A DNA stretch of 64,000 nucleotides from Pseudonocardia sp. HH130629-09 (GCF_001294645.1 NZ_CP011868.1:2666001-2730000), one strand, 5' to 3'. Counted from the first letter of the stretch, positions 24,443-33,886 are shown. Numbers and translations are program-made. The notes: generated from the sequence alone by a model not told the origin.

Positions 24443-25611
24443 TCAGCCGGTCGCCACCCGGGGCTCGCGGACGTCGTCGCCGAGGGTGTCGAGCACCAGC
24501 GCGGCGATGCGCTCGCGGTGGGCTTCGGCGGACCCGAGCAGGGCCGCGTCGGCGACGGCGCGCTTGTAGTACAGGTGCGCGACGTGCTCCCAGGTGAACC
24601 CGATCCCGCCGTGGAGCTGCACCGCGTCCGCAGCCACCCGGTAGGCCGTCTCCGAGCAGGTCGCCTGCGCGATCGACACCGCGAGGTCGGCGGCGTCGAT
24701 GCGCGGGTCGTCGACCGCCCAGGCCGCGTGCAGCGCCGCGGTCCGGGCTTGCTCGACGGCGACGAGCATGTCCGCGCATCGGTGCTTGACCGCCTGGAAC
24801 GACCCGATGGGCCTGCCGAACTGCAGCCGTTCCTTCGCGTAGGCGACGGTCAGGTCGAGCAGCCGGCGGGCGATGCCCGCCTGTTCGGCGGCGAGCAGCG
24901 CCCCCCCCCGGTGCGGAAGGCGTGACGCAGGGCGCCGTCGGCGTCCGCACCGGTGGCGAGCACGGTGCCGGTCGCGCCGTCGAGGACGACCCCGGCGACC
25001 GGGCGGGTCACGTCGAACGAGCCGCGACGCTGCACCCGCACCCCGGCCGCGCTCGCGTCGACGACGGCCAGCACCGGGCCGTCGACCCCCGCTGCCGCGA
25101 CGACCAGCACGTCCGCGGCGCCCGCGTCCGGGACGTGGGAGACCGTGCCGGTGAGCCGGTCGCCGTCGGCGGTGACGCCGGCCGCGGACGCGCCGTCGTA
25201 GGGCGCGGTGAGCACGGCGACCAGGGCCGCGGTGCGTGAGCCGTCGGCCAGTGCGGCGAGCAGCGCGTCGCGCTCGGTGCCGGCCGGGGCCGTGACCAGC
25301 GCCGGGACCGCGAGTGCGACGGTGCCGAGCAGCGGTCCGGTCACCAGTGCCGCACCGAGCTCCTCGGCCGCGACGGCCTGGTCCACACAGGTCCCGCCGG
25401 CGCCACCGAGGGCCTCGGGGACCGCCAGCGACAGCGCGCCGAGCTCGGTGCCCAGGCGGCTCCAGAGTGCCCGGTCGAACCCGTCGGCGGTGTCGACGAG
25501 CCGGCGCAGGGTGGCCTCGTCGTGCTGGCGCTCGGCGAAGCGGCGCAGCGCCGCGCGCAGCGCGCGCTGCTCGTCGGTGACGTCGAACTCGCGGAGTTCC
25601 TGCTCAGCCAC
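24443..25611 (-). pseudogene. acyl-CoA dehydrogenase subunit, frameshifted at a C/G run
   Basis: Partner of the gene at 25604. The first 240 residues (from the GTG at 25611) are in one frame and end at ALRHAFRTGG. The rest (AEQAGIARRLLDLTVAYAKER onward in pieces, through VQLHGGIGFTWEHVAHLYYKRA) is in another. The break is at nine C in a row, 24901-24909, on the plus strand; seven or ten would restore frame. This subunit lacks the catalytic EGT Glu, as expected for the non-catalytic half of the heteromeric acyl-CoA dehydrogenases known from mycobacterial sterol catabolism. A true frameshift and a homopolymer sequencing error cannot be told apart here. Confidence 0.82.
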
Positions 25612-26815
25612 GGGGGACCTCCTTCCAGGGGCGGTCGGAGTCCGACCGGGGCTCGCCGGGCAGGCCGAGGACGCGCTCGCCGAGGATGTTGCGCATGACC
25701 TCCGAGGTGCCGCCCTCGATGGTGTTCGCGCGCGAGCGCAGGAAGCGCTGCTGCACCGTGGAGTTCGGGTCGGTGTGCACCCGGTGGCGGTCCATCGACC
25801 AGTCGTCGTAGAGCAGCGCGTCCGGACCGAGCAGGTCCATGCAGAACTCGTAGACGTCCTGGTTCAGCTCGGCGCCGACCAGCTTGGACACCGAGCCCTC
25901 CGGGCCGGGCTGTCCGGCGCTCGCGGTGCGCCGCGCGCGGGCGAGGGTGAGGCGGTGGGTCTCGGCGCGGGTCCACAGGGCCGCGAGCCGGTCGCGCAGC
26001 ACCGGGGTGTGCCGGTCGGGGTGGGCCCGCCACAGGCCGAGCGCCTCGCCGATGACTCCGCTGCCGCGCCGCCCGGTGACCCCGCCGATGGCGGTGCGCT
26101 CGTTCATCAGGGTGGTGATCGCGACCTTCCAGCCGGCGCCGACCTCACCGAGCCGGTGCGCGTCGAGGACCCGCGCGTCGTGCAGGTGGACCTCGTTGAA
26201 CTCGGCCTGCCCGGTCATTTGGCGCAGCGGGCGCACGTCGACACCCGGCTGGGCCATGTCGATCACGAAGTAGGTCAGTCCGCGGTGCTTGGGCTGCTCG
26301 GGATCGGTGCGGGCGACGAGCATCCCCCACCGTGCGACGTGGGCCAGGGTCGTCCAGACCTTCTGCCCGTTGACGACCCACTCGTCGCCGTCGCGGACCG
26401 CGGAGGTGGCCAGACCCGCGACGTCGGAGCCGGCGCCGGGCTCGCTGAACAGCTGGCACCAGATCTCCTCGCCGGTGGCCATCGGCCGGAGCCAGGCCGC
26501 GACCTGCTCGCGGTCCGCGCCGTACTCGACGACGGTCGGCGCGCCCATGCCGTAGCCGATCGGGTTGACCGCGAACATCTGCTCGCCGCCGGCGTCGGTG
26601 ACGATCTGGTCGACCACCGGCTGCAGCCCGCGGGACAGACCGAGCCCGCCGAGCCCCTCGGGGTGGTGCACCCAGGCGAGGCCGGCGTCGTAGAGGGCGC
26701 CGAACAGCTCCTCGCGCGGCACCGACCGCGGGTCGTGGGCCTCGACCACCTCCCGGGCGGCCTGTGCCACGCGGGCCGCGTCGGATGCCGGTCGGGTCGT
26801 GGTGGGCGAGCTCAT
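25604..26815 (-). CDS. acyl-CoA dehydrogenase, catalytic-type subunit of a two-gene pair
   Basis: A 403-residue FAD enzyme. The ATG at 26815 has a strong ribosome site, GGAGGTGCG, which decides against the longer frame. Motifs are QLFSEPGAGSDVAG for FAD and substrate, and NTIEGGTSEVMRNI with the catalytic Glu. The stop overlaps the next gene's GTG by 8 bases. Adjacent, unequal acyl-CoA dehydrogenase genes in actinomycetes usually encode alpha2beta2 enzymes acting on CoA esters of bulky or branched side chains; this pair fits that pattern. The substrate is unknown. Confidence 0.9.
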   Translation of the reverse strand: MSSPTTTRPASDAARVAQAAREVVEAHDPRSVPREELFGALYDAGLAWVHHPEGLGGLGLSRGLQPVVDQIVTDAGGEQMFAVNPIGYGMGAPTVVEYGADREQVAAWLRPMATGEEIWCQLFSEPGAGSDVAGLATSAVRDGDEWVVNGQKVWTTLAHVARWGMLVARTDPEQPKHRGLTYFVIDMAQPGVDVRPLRQMTGQAEFNEVHLHDARVLDAHRLGEVGAGWKVAITTLMNERTAIGGVTGRRGSGVIGEALGLWRAHPDRHTPVLRDRLAALWTRAETHRLTLARARRTASAGQPGPEGSVSKLVGAELNQDVYEFCMDLLGPDALLYDDWSMDRHRVHTDPNSTVQQRFLRSRANTIEGGTSEVMRNILGERVLGLPGEPRSDSDRPWKEVPRG

Positions 26816-26964
26816 CGCACCTCCGGGAGCTGGGCCTGACATCGTCGTCGATGTCGATCCCGACGGTAGCCGTCATCAGTTTCGGGGACCACGGTTAACG
26901 ATTCGTGGTCCGGGTGCGACATCAGGTTCGTCCGTATGACGCAGCCCGAGCCCCAGGAGCAACG

Positions 26965-27102
26965 ATGCCCGCCACCCACCGTCCCGCGGCCCCGGTGCTC
27001 GACCGGACCGTGCTGCCGGGCTGGGCGCTGCTGCTGATCACCACCGGGCTCGCCGCCGCGGTCGTCGTGATCATGGTGCTGTCCTACAGCGGGCTGGCCT
27101 GA
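26965..27102 (+). CDS. 45-residue single-pass membrane protein
   Basis: A tiny gene with a good ribosome site (CCAGGAGCAACG) before the ATG. The product starts with a polar segment, MPATHRPAAPVLDRT, followed by one hydrophobic helix of about 22 residues near the C-terminus. It ends 2 bases before the -10 box of hrpB. No homology is recognised; small membrane peptides of this kind are common in actinomycetes. Confidence 0.55.
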   Translation: MPATHRPAAPVLDRTVLPGWALLLITTGLAAAVVVIMVLSYSGLA

Positions 27103-27104
27103 CC

Positions 27105-27110
27105 CATACT
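27105..27110 (+). promoter_or_regulatory. -10 box for leaderless hrpB
   Basis: CATACT lies 7 bases before the ATG at 27118 and no Shine-Dalgarno sequence fits between, so the transcript probably starts at the start codon. Confidence 0.5.
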
Positions 27111-27117
27111 CGGGGTG

Positions 27118-29763
27118 ATGTCCCCACTCCCCGACCTGCCGGTCCGCGCCGTCCTCGACGAACTGCGCGCGGCGCTGGACGACCGCGGCGGCGCCGTGCT
27201 CGTCGCCCCGCCCGGCACCGGCAAGACCACCCTCGTGCCGCTCGCGCTGGCCGGGCTCGACGGGTCCGCCCCGGCGCCGGAGGGCACGGTGCTGGTGGCC
27301 GAGCCGCGCCGGGTCGCCGCCCGTGCCGCCGCGGCCCGGATGTCGTCGCTGCTGGGGACCGAGGTCGGCGGCCCGGTCGGCTACCGCGTCCGCGGCGACG
27401 CCCGCACCGGACCCGGCACCCGGGTCGAGGTCGTCACCTCCGGGCTGCTGCTGCGCCGGCTGGCCGGGGACCCGGAGCTGGCCGGGGTGTCCACCGTCGT
27501 CCTCGACGAGGTGCACGAACGCCACCTCGACGCCGACCTGCTGCTCACCCTGCTGCTCGACGCCCGCGACGGGCTCCGGCCCGACCTGCGGCTGCTGGCC
27601 ACCTCCGCGACCCTCGACGCGACCCGTCCGGCCGTACTCCTGGGCGGCGACGACCGGCCCGCGCCGGTGCTGGAGGTCGCCGCACGCAGCCACGACGTCG
27701 CCGTCACCCACGTCCCGCCCGCCCGGGCCGGCCGCGGCGGGACCGAGCGGATCGAGAACACCGTGGCCCGGACGTGCGTGCGGGCGCTCGAGCACGGCAG
27801 TGTGCTGGCGTTCCTGCCGGGCGTCGCGGAGATCGGCCGGACCGCGTCCGCGCTGCGCGAGCTCGGACCCGACGCCGACGTCCTCGCGCTGCACGGCAGG
27901 CTGCCCGCCGCCGAGCAGGACGCGGCGCTGCGCGACGGGCCACGGCGGCGGATCGTGCTCGCCACCGCCGTCGCCGAGTCCAGCCTGACCGTGCCCGGGG
28001 TGCGGGCCGTCGTCGACTCCGGGCTGGTCCGGGTCCCGCACACCGACCACCGGCGCGGGTTGTCCGGCCTCGTGACCCGCCGGGTCTCGCGCGCGGTCGC
28101 GACCCAGCGCGCGGGCCGCGCCGGGCGGGAGGCACCCGGCTTCGCCTACCGCTGCTGGCCCGAGGGCGAAGTGCTCGCCGACGCCCCGGACCCCGAGATC
28201 CGCACCGCCGACCTCACCGCGCTCGCGCTGGACCTCGCCGTCTGGGGCACCCCCGACGGCAGCGGTCTGCGCTGGTGGGACGCCCCGCCGCCCGGTCCGC
28301 TGGCCGCCGGACGCGGGGTGCTGACCGCGCTCGGCGCGATCGGCCCCGACGGCGCGGTCACCGACCGGGGACGGCGGATCTCCGCACTGGGCCTGCACCC
28401 GCGCCTCGCCAGGGCGCTGCTCGACGGCGTCGCCGCCGGAGGGGACCCACGGGAGGTCGCCGGGATCGTCGCGGTCCTCGACGACGACACCCTCGCCGGC
28501 CCCGCCGACGACCTGACCGCCGCGCTGGCCCGGCTGCGCTCCGGCGACGCCCCCGGCGCCGGGCGGTGGCGCGGGGACCGGGACCGCCTGACCGGCGCAC
28601 TGCGCCGCGCCCGCGCTGCCACACCCGCGGCCACCTCGTCCCCCGCGGCTGCCGCGTCGCCGCCGGGCACAGGGTCGCCGGACACGGGGTCGCCGGGCGC
28701 CGGGTCCCGCTCCGGCGCTGCCGCCGGGACACCGGCGCGGGCCCGGGGACGGACCGATCGCGCCGAGGGGGCTGCGGGCGCCGAGCTCGTCGCGCTGGTC
28801 ACCGGGCTCGCCCACCCGGAACGGCTCGCCCGGCGCCGCGACACCGCGGCCGGAGTGTTCCTGATGGCCGGTGGCACCGCCGTCGAGGTCCCGCCCGGTC
28901 CCCTGCGTGACGCCGAGTGGCTCGTCGTCGCCGTCGCCGACCGGCGCCCCGGGCGGACTCACGGCCGGGTCCGCCTCGCCGCGGCCACCGATGCCGCGAC
29001 CGCGCTGCGGGCAGCCGCACCGCTGCGGGTCACCGGATCGGAGGTCGTCTGGAGCGACGGCGACGTCCGTGCCCGCACCGTCGACCGGCTCGGCGCGATC
29101 GTGCTGTCGGAGAAGCCCGACCGCTCCCCCGACCCGGGTGCCGTCCGCGACGCGCTCGTCGCCGGGCTGCGCGCCGAGGGCACCGGGCTGCTGCGCTGGA
29201 CGGCGGGCGCGGTGTCGCTGCGCGAGCGGCTGGGCTTCCTGCACCGGGTGCTGGGCGCACCGTGGCCGGACGTGTCCGAGGAGGCGCTCCTCGACTCCGC
29301 CGCCGATCCCGCCGGGTGGCTGGCGGGTCCGCTCGCCACCGCCCGGCGACGCTCCGACCTGGCACGGGTCGACGCCGGGCCCGCGCTGCGCCGGTACGTC
29401 GCCGCGGCCGTGGGCGGGCTCGCCGGGCAGATCGACGAGCTGGCCCCGGAGCGACTCACCGTCCCCACCGGGTCCCGGATCGCGCTGGACTACTCCAGCG
29501 CCGCCCCGGCGCTGCCGGTGAAGGTGCAGGAGGTGTTCGGGTGGACCGGCTCCCCCGCCGTCGCCGACGGGCGGGTGCCGGTGGTGCTGCATTTGCTCTC
29601 CCCCGCCGGGCGCCCGACCGCGGTCACCGCGGACCTGGACTCGTTCTGGGACAACGCCTACCCGCAGGTCCGGGCCGAGCTCCGCGGGCGCTACCCGAAG
29701 CACGCCTGGCCGGAGGACCCGCGCACCGCGACACCGGGACGGGGCACCGGACGCCGCAGGTGA
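27118..29763 (+). CDS. hrpB: ATP-dependent helicase HrpB (DEAH-type)
   Basis: A DExH/D RNA helicase-like ATPase of 881 residues, normal for HrpB; its cellular role is poorly defined. Motifs in order: Walker A APPGTGKTT near residue 35, DEVHER (motif II) at about 130, SATLD (motif III) soon after, and QRAGRAGR (motif VI) near residue 325. An HrpB C-terminal domain follows. A low-complexity Ala/Gly/Pro/Ser linker near residues 505-550 is an addition of this lineage. Start ATG 27118 is preferred because of the -10 box 7 bases upstream; a GTG directly before it is possible. Confidence 0.93.
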   Translation: MSPLPDLPVRAVLDELRAALDDRGGAVLVAPPGTGKTTLVPLALAGLDGSAPAPEGTVLVAEPRRVAARAAAARMSSLLGTEVGGPVGYRVRGDARTGPGTRVEVVTSGLLLRRLAGDPELAGVSTVVLDEVHERHLDADLLLTLLLDARDGLRPDLRLLATSATLDATRPAVLLGGDDRPAPVLEVAARSHDVAVTHVPPARAGRGGTERIENTVARTCVRALEHGSVLAFLPGVAEIGRTASALRELGPDADVLALHGRLPAAEQDAALRDGPRRRIVLATAVAESSLTVPGVRAVVDSGLVRVPHTDHRRGLSGLVTRRVSRAVATQRAGRAGREAPGFAYRCWPEGEVLADAPDPEIRTADLTALALDLAVWGTPDGSGLRWWDAPPPGPLAAGRGVLTALGAIGPDGAVTDRGRRISALGLHPRLARALLDGVAAGGDPREVAGIVAVLDDDTLAGPADDLTAALARLRSGDAPGAGRWRGDRDRLTGALRRARAATPAATSSPAAAASPPGTGSPDTGSPGAGSRSGAAAGTPARARGRTDRAEGAAGAELVALVTGLAHPERLARRRDTAAGVFLMAGGTAVEVPPGPLRDAEWLVVAVADRRPGRTHGRVRLAAATDAATALRAAAPLRVTGSEVVWSDGDVRARTVDRLGAIVLSEKPDRSPDPGAVRDALVAGLRAEGTGLLRWTAGAVSLRERLGFLHRVLGAPWPDVSEEALLDSAADPAGWLAGPLATARRRSDLARVDAGPALRRYVAAAVGGLAGQIDELAPERLTVPTGSRIALDYSSAAPALPVKVQEVFGWTGSPAVADGRVPVVLHLLSPAGRPTAVTADLDSFWDNAYPQVRAELRGRYPKHAWPEDPRTATPGRGTGRRR

Positions 29764-29811
29764 ACGCGGCGCACCGGTTCCGGCCGGCCCTGCCCCGGCC
29801 GGCCCTGTCGC

Positions 29812-29867
29812 CGAGATGCAGCTCAGCGGGAGTCGTCGATCTCCACAGCCCGCTGAGCTGCATCTCG
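29812..29867. repeat. perfect 19-bp inverted repeat between convergent genes
   Basis: The arms CGAGATGCAGCTCAGCGGG (29812-29830) and its exact complement (29849-29867) flank an 18-base spacer. It lies between the stop of hrpB and the stop of the sortase gene, the usual place for a two-way terminator. But the arms are less G+C rich than a typical terminator here, so a protein-binding or mobile-repeat origin is possible. Confidence 0.8.
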
Positions 29868-29949
29868 ACGAGCGAGGGGCGACGGACCGCGACGGCGCGG
29901 CGAGTCCGGAGCGCACTCGGGGGGCGCAGAGCGCGGACGGTCGGGCCGC

Positions 29950-30831
29950 TCAGCGGACCTGGTCGGCGAACACCACGACGTTGTCGAGGTAGCTGCGGGC
30001 CGACCGGTCGAACACCCCACCGCAGGTGATCAGCCGCAGGCCAGCGTGGTCCAGGTCGCCGTAGACCTCGGCGGTCGGGAACTCCGACTTGGGGGAACGT
30101 CCGACCCGGCGCACCGCGAACACCACCGACGTCCCGTCGGCGCGGTCGACGCGGATCTCGTCGCCGGGCTCCAGGGTGTCCAGGTCGGCGAAGGCCCCGG
30201 CGAGCCCCTTCCAGTCGACGTGCGCGGTGAGCACGGCGGGTCCGACCTCGCCGGGGGTCGGCGCTCCGGTGTACCAGCCGACGGTGCCCGCGTCCGCGGG
30301 GACCTCCATCGACCGGTCCTCGGTCAGCCCCATCGGCCGGGGCACGGTGTCGAGCCCGAGCCGGTCGACCCGGAGCCGGACCGGCTCCGAGCGCACCAGC
30401 GGCGCGGGCCCCGGCGGCAGCAACGCGCCCGGTGCTGGCCCCGGAGCGGTCACCGGGGCCGACGCGACGGCCGTCGCCCCGGGCTCGGGTGCGCCCGCGG
30501 GGTCGGCGAGCAGCAGCGTGGCGGTGAGGACACCGAGCGGCGCCAGCACCCGTGTCACCCGGCGCACCGCACCGCACCGGCGCCGCGCCCGGCGCCGCCG
30601 GTCCGGGCTCCCGCGCCGCACCGTCCCGGCCCGCGCACCGGCCACCGGCCCACGTCCGGACCGGTCTGCGGCCGCCGTTCCGCCTCCGGGCCGGTCCCCG
30701 GCCACCGTTCCGCCTCCGGACCGGTCCGCGGCCGTTCCGCGTCCGGACCGGTCCCCGGCCACGGCGCCGTGCCCGGCCCGCGCACCGGACGGTGCGGCGG
30801 GGCCGGGCACCGGGAGGGCGGGGCCGGGCAC
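29950..30831 (-). CDS. class F sortase
   Basis: Transpeptidase that cuts a sorting signal and attaches the protein to the cell envelope. From the GTG at 30831 it has 293 residues. Residues 1-90 are a repetitive Gly/Ala/Arg/Asp-rich segment, then one membrane anchor (94-112), then the sortase barrel with H204 (TAHVDW), catalytic C270 (RLITCGG) and an Arg a few residues later. The GTG at 30558 would give a more usual 202-residue protein, so the long N-terminus may not be translated. It follows the Excalibur-domain gene by 9 bases; that protein is the likely substrate. Confidence 0.85.
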   Translation of the reverse strand: MPGPALPVPGPAAPSGARAGHGAVAGDRSGRGTAADRSGGGTVAGDRPGGGTAAADRSGRGPVAGARAGTVRRGSPDRRRRARRRCGAVRRVTRVLAPLGVLTATLLLADPAGAPEPGATAVASAPVTAPGPAPGALLPPGPAPLVRSEPVRLRVDRLGLDTVPRPMGLTEDRSMEVPADAGTVGWYTGAPTPGEVGPAVLTAHVDWKGLAGAFADLDTLEPGDEIRVDRADGTSVVFAVRRVGRSPKSEFPTAEVYGDLDHAGLRLITCGGVFDRSARSYLDNVVVFADQVR

Positions 30832-30840
30832 GTGCCGGGA

Positions 30841-31221
30841 TCAGCCGCGGCGACCGACGGCGACGCGGCGCACCGCGACCGCGCCGATACCACCGGCGGC
30901 GACCGCGCCGAGCGCCAGCGGCAGCACGTCGGCCGAGCCGCCACCGGCCTCGACGCCACCGACCGGCGTCGCGGTGACCTGGGTGGAGTCGTCGGACGCG
31001 GCCGTGGCCGGGGACGCGGCGCCGTAGTCGTAGTCCTCGCAGGCCACGCCGTTGTCGTTCGCGTCGAGGTTCTCGGGGTCGCCCGGGGTCAGGGCCGCCT
31101 GGGCCTCGGCCTGGCTCGCGAAGTCCTTGCAGTCGCGGTCCTGGGCGAAGGCCGTGCCGGCGAGCGGGAGGGCGGCCACGGTCGCGAGGAGCGCGGCAGC
31201 GGACAGGGAACGGAGGCGCAT
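30841..31221 (-). CDS. secreted Excalibur-domain protein, probable sortase substrate
   Basis: A 126-residue protein. It has a signal peptide to about residue 26 (cleavage after AFA), an Excalibur calcium-binding domain at about 28-62 with the DxDxNGxxCE-type loop (DANDNGVACE) and its paired Cys in DRDCKDF, a Thr/Ser/Ala linker with PVGGVEAGGG, and then a hydrophobic segment and the basic tail RRVAVGRRG. The C-terminal plan (Gly-rich motif, helix, Arg tail) is that of a wall-sorting signal, though no LPxTG is present. The downstream sortase gene supports this reading. Confidence 0.83.
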   Translation of the reverse strand: MRLRSLSAAALLATVAALPLAGTAFAQDRDCKDFASQAEAQAALTPGDPENLDANDNGVACEDYDYGAASPATAASDDSTQVTATPVGGVEAGGGSADVLPLALGAVAAGGIGAVAVRRVAVGRRG

Positions 31222-31356
31222 CGGGGGTGTCCTTCCGGGGGACGTGGGGGGAGCCACGCAGGTAGCAGCGATCCGGACGTGTCGGTCGTTACACCCGAAC
31301 GGGAATGAACCCGAACGGGCTTGAACCTGCTCCGCCGGGCGGCGGAAGGTGGTCCG

Positions 31357-32331
31357 GTGATTGCTCTCCCCACCCCCGACGACGTCGGTGCCGCCGCGGC
31401 GATCCTGCGCGGGCACGCCCACCACACCCCCGTCCTGACCTCCCGGCTCACCGACGCCGAGCTCGGCGCGCAGCTGTTCGTGAAGGCGGAGAACCTGCAG
31501 CGCACCGGGAGCTTCAAGTTCCGCGGGGCGTTCCACACGCTGTCCCGGCTGACGGCGGCCGAGCGGCGAGCCGGGGTGGTCGCGTTCTCCTCGGGCAACC
31601 ATGCCCAGGCCGTCGCGCTGGCCGCGCAGCTGCTGGAGGTGCCCGCGACCATCGTGATGCCGCACGACGCCCCCGCCACGAAGCTCGCCGCCACCCGCGG
31701 CTACGGCGCCGAGGTGATCGGCTACGACCGCTGGACCGAGGACCGCGACGCCATCGCGACCGCGCTGTCCGAGGAGCGCGGGCTCACCCTCGTCCCGCCC
31801 TACGACCACCCGCACGTCATCGCCGGTCAGGGCACCGCGGTGCTCGAGCTGCTGACCGACCACGGTCCGCTCGACGCGCTGTTCGTCTGCCTCGGCGGGG
31901 GCGGGCTGCTGTCCGGGTCGCTGCTCGCGGCCCAGGCCCTGTCCCCCGACGCCAGGGTGTACGGCGTCGAGCCCGAGGCCGGCGACGACGGCCTGCAGTC
32001 CCTGCGCGCCGGGCACGTCGTGCGCATCCCCCAGCCCCGCACCCTCGCCGACGGCGCCGCCACCACCAACCTCGGCGACCACACGTTCCCGGTGATATCG
32101 CGGCTCGTCACCGACATCGTGACGGTGCCCGACGCCGCACTGGTCGAGTCGATGGCGCTGTTCGCGTCGCGCTACAAGGTGCTCGTCGAGCCGACCGGGG
32201 CGCTGGCGTTCGCGGGGGTCCGGGCGGCCGTCGCCGCGGACCCGCAGCGGTGGGCGGGGGCGCGGATCGGCGTCACGATCTCCGGCGGCAACGTCGATCT
32301 GGACCGCTTCGCCGCCCTCGTCGCCGGCTGA
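31357..32331 (+). CDS. threonine dehydratase / serine racemase family PLP enzyme
   Basis: A fold-type II PLP enzyme that deaminates threonine or serine (or racemises serine). The start is a GTG at 31357 with GGAAGGTGG upstream, giving 324 residues and no C-terminal ACT regulatory domain, so it is the short catabolic type. The PLP lysine is K54 in TGSFKFRGAF; also visible are SSGNHAQAVA, the phosphate loop GGGGLLSG and SGGNVD near the end. It is divergent from the Excalibur gene and converges on the MFS gene. Substrate choice cannot be settled from sequence. Confidence 0.87.
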   Translation: MIALPTPDDVGAAAAILRGHAHHTPVLTSRLTDAELGAQLFVKAENLQRTGSFKFRGAFHTLSRLTAAERRAGVVAFSSGNHAQAVALAAQLLEVPATIVMPHDAPATKLAATRGYGAEVIGYDRWTEDRDAIATALSEERGLTLVPPYDHPHVIAGQGTAVLELLTDHGPLDALFVCLGGGGLLSGSLLAAQALSPDARVYGVEPEAGDDGLQSLRAGHVVRIPQPRTLADGAATTNLGDHTFPVISRLVTDIVTVPDAALVESMALFASRYKVLVEPTGALAFAGVRAAVAADPQRWAGARIGVTISGGNVDLDRFAALVAG

Positions 32332-32374
32332 GCCACCGGCCGGGCGCAGCCACCGAGGCGCACCCATCGCGGCG

Positions 32375-32403
32375 GCCCCCGTCCGGACGGTCCGGGCGGG
32401 GGC
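32375..32403. terminator. strong bidirectional terminator hairpin
   Basis: A 13-bp stem (gcccccgtccgga paired with tccgggcgggggc, one G-U pair) with a 3-base loop, between the convergent threonine dehydratase and MFS genes. Confidence 0.65.
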
Positions 32404-32422
32404 AGCGCGGGGCGGAGCCCGC

Positions 32423-33730
32423 TCAGCGCCGGTCGTGCTGCAGTGCGTCCTCGGCGATCACGGCCTCGGTCGGCAGGCCGGGCACCTCCCGGACGGCGGC
32501 CTCGGCGTCGGCCCGCTCGTGCGACGGGCCGGGCTGCTCGGCCTCGGCGTCGGCGGCGTCGAGATCGCGGCGGATCGTCGCCAGCAGCACCACGCCCACC
32601 AGCACGACGACCGCGGCGATCAGGAACGGCACCGAGGCACCGACGGCCGCGGCCATCAGACCCGCGGCGAACGGGGCGAGGCCGCCACCGATGAACCGGA
32701 CGAACCCGTAGGTGGCCGACGCGGTCGGGCGGGGCACCGGGGAGATCGACATGACCGCCGTCGTGACCAGGGTGTTGTTGACACCGACCACGATGCCGGA
32801 CAGGACCACCGCGACGATCACCACGGCGGGCACGGTGTCGAACAGCCCGATCGCCGCGAGCAGGACCGCGATGCCGACGAGCGCGCCGTAGAGGGTGCGC
32901 GCGGTGCCGAAGCGGTCCTTCAGCCAGGGCGCGCCGAAGACCGCGAAGACCGCGACGAGCAGGCCCCAGCCGAAGAACACCGCGCCGAGCGAGATCGGGT
33001 CGAGCCCGCCCATCAGGAACGGTGCGTAGCCGAGCAGGGTGAAGAAGCCCCAGTTGTAGAGCAGCCCGACCCCGCTGGTCGTGGCGAGCGCGCGGTGGCG
33101 CAGCGCGGTCAGCGGCTCGGAGAGCGTCGCCTTGCGGGTCGGGACCGGCGTCGGCTCCAGCAGCACGACGGTCGCGACGAGCGCGATCAGCATCAGCACC
33201 GAGACACCGAAGAACGGGCCCCGCCAGGACACGGTGCCGAGCAGCCCGCCGAGCAACGGACCCGTGGCGATGCCGACGCCGAGCGCGGTCTCGTAGAGCA
33301 CGATCGCGCCGGCGAAGCCGCCCGAGGCCGAGCCGACGATCACCGCGAGCGAGGTCGCGATGAACAGCGCGTTGCCCAGGCCCCAGCCGGCGCGGAAGCC
33401 GACGATGCCCCAGATCCCCGACGACGCCCCGGCCAGCGCGGCGAACACCACGATCAGCGCCAGGCCGGTGATCAGGGTCTTCTTCGCGCCGATCCGGGAC
33501 GACACCCAGCCGGTCACCAGCATCGCGATCGCCGTCACGACGAGGTAGCTGGTGAACAGCAGCTCGACCTCGGCGTGCGAGGCGTTCAGCTGCCCGGACA
33601 GCGACGGCAGGATCGGGGCGACCAGCCCGATCCCCATGAACGAGATGACACAGGCGAAGGCCACCGCCCAGACGGCCTTGGGCTGGCGGAACGGGCTGGA
33701 GGCGTGCTCCGCACCGGATGTTCGGGACAT
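32423..33730 (-). CDS. MFS transporter, 12-TM drug/metabolite exporter type
   Basis: A 435-residue major facilitator with 12 hydrophobic segments. It has a loop 2-3 motif of the family (GWVSSRIGAKKTLITG) and a motif C-like stretch in TM5 (YETALGVGIATGPLLGG), which marks H+-driven antiporters. The C-terminal 45 residues are acidic and cytoplasmic. The substrate is unknown. The 150-base gap to the right separates it from a small membrane protein gene on the other strand; no regulator adjoins it. Confidence 0.88.
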   Translation of the reverse strand: MSRTSGAEHASSPFRQPKAVWAVAFACVISFMGIGLVAPILPSLSGQLNASHAEVELLFTSYLVVTAIAMLVTGWVSSRIGAKKTLITGLALIVVFAALAGASSGIWGIVGFRAGWGLGNALFIATSLAVIVGSASGGFAGAIVLYETALGVGIATGPLLGGLLGTVSWRGPFFGVSVLMLIALVATVVLLEPTPVPTRKATLSEPLTALRHRALATTSGVGLLYNWGFFTLLGYAPFLMGGLDPISLGAVFFGWGLLVAVFAVFGAPWLKDRFGTARTLYGALVGIAVLLAAIGLFDTVPAVVIVAVVLSGIVVGVNNTLVTTAVMSISPVPRPTASATYGFVRFIGGGLAPFAAGLMAAAVGASVPFLIAAVVVLVGVVLLATIRRDLDAADAEAEQPGPSHERADAEAAVREVPGLPTEAVIAEDALQHDRR

Positions 33731-33886
33731 GTCATCGCCTTTCCCCGGGAACGGACCCCGGAGAGATCATGGACGTTTCGGACCTGTTGAACATTGCATC
33801 ACGCAATCCACCTCATGAGCAATGCGAACGACCGTGACCGTGCCCATGTCCCGCTACGGTCGGGGTCCCGACGTCGAGGAGGCCCC

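Noticed and set aside
26905-27102. Longer 65-residue version of the small membrane protein
   Set aside because: The strong ribosome site CAGGAGC lies just before the internal ATG at 26965, giving 45 residues.
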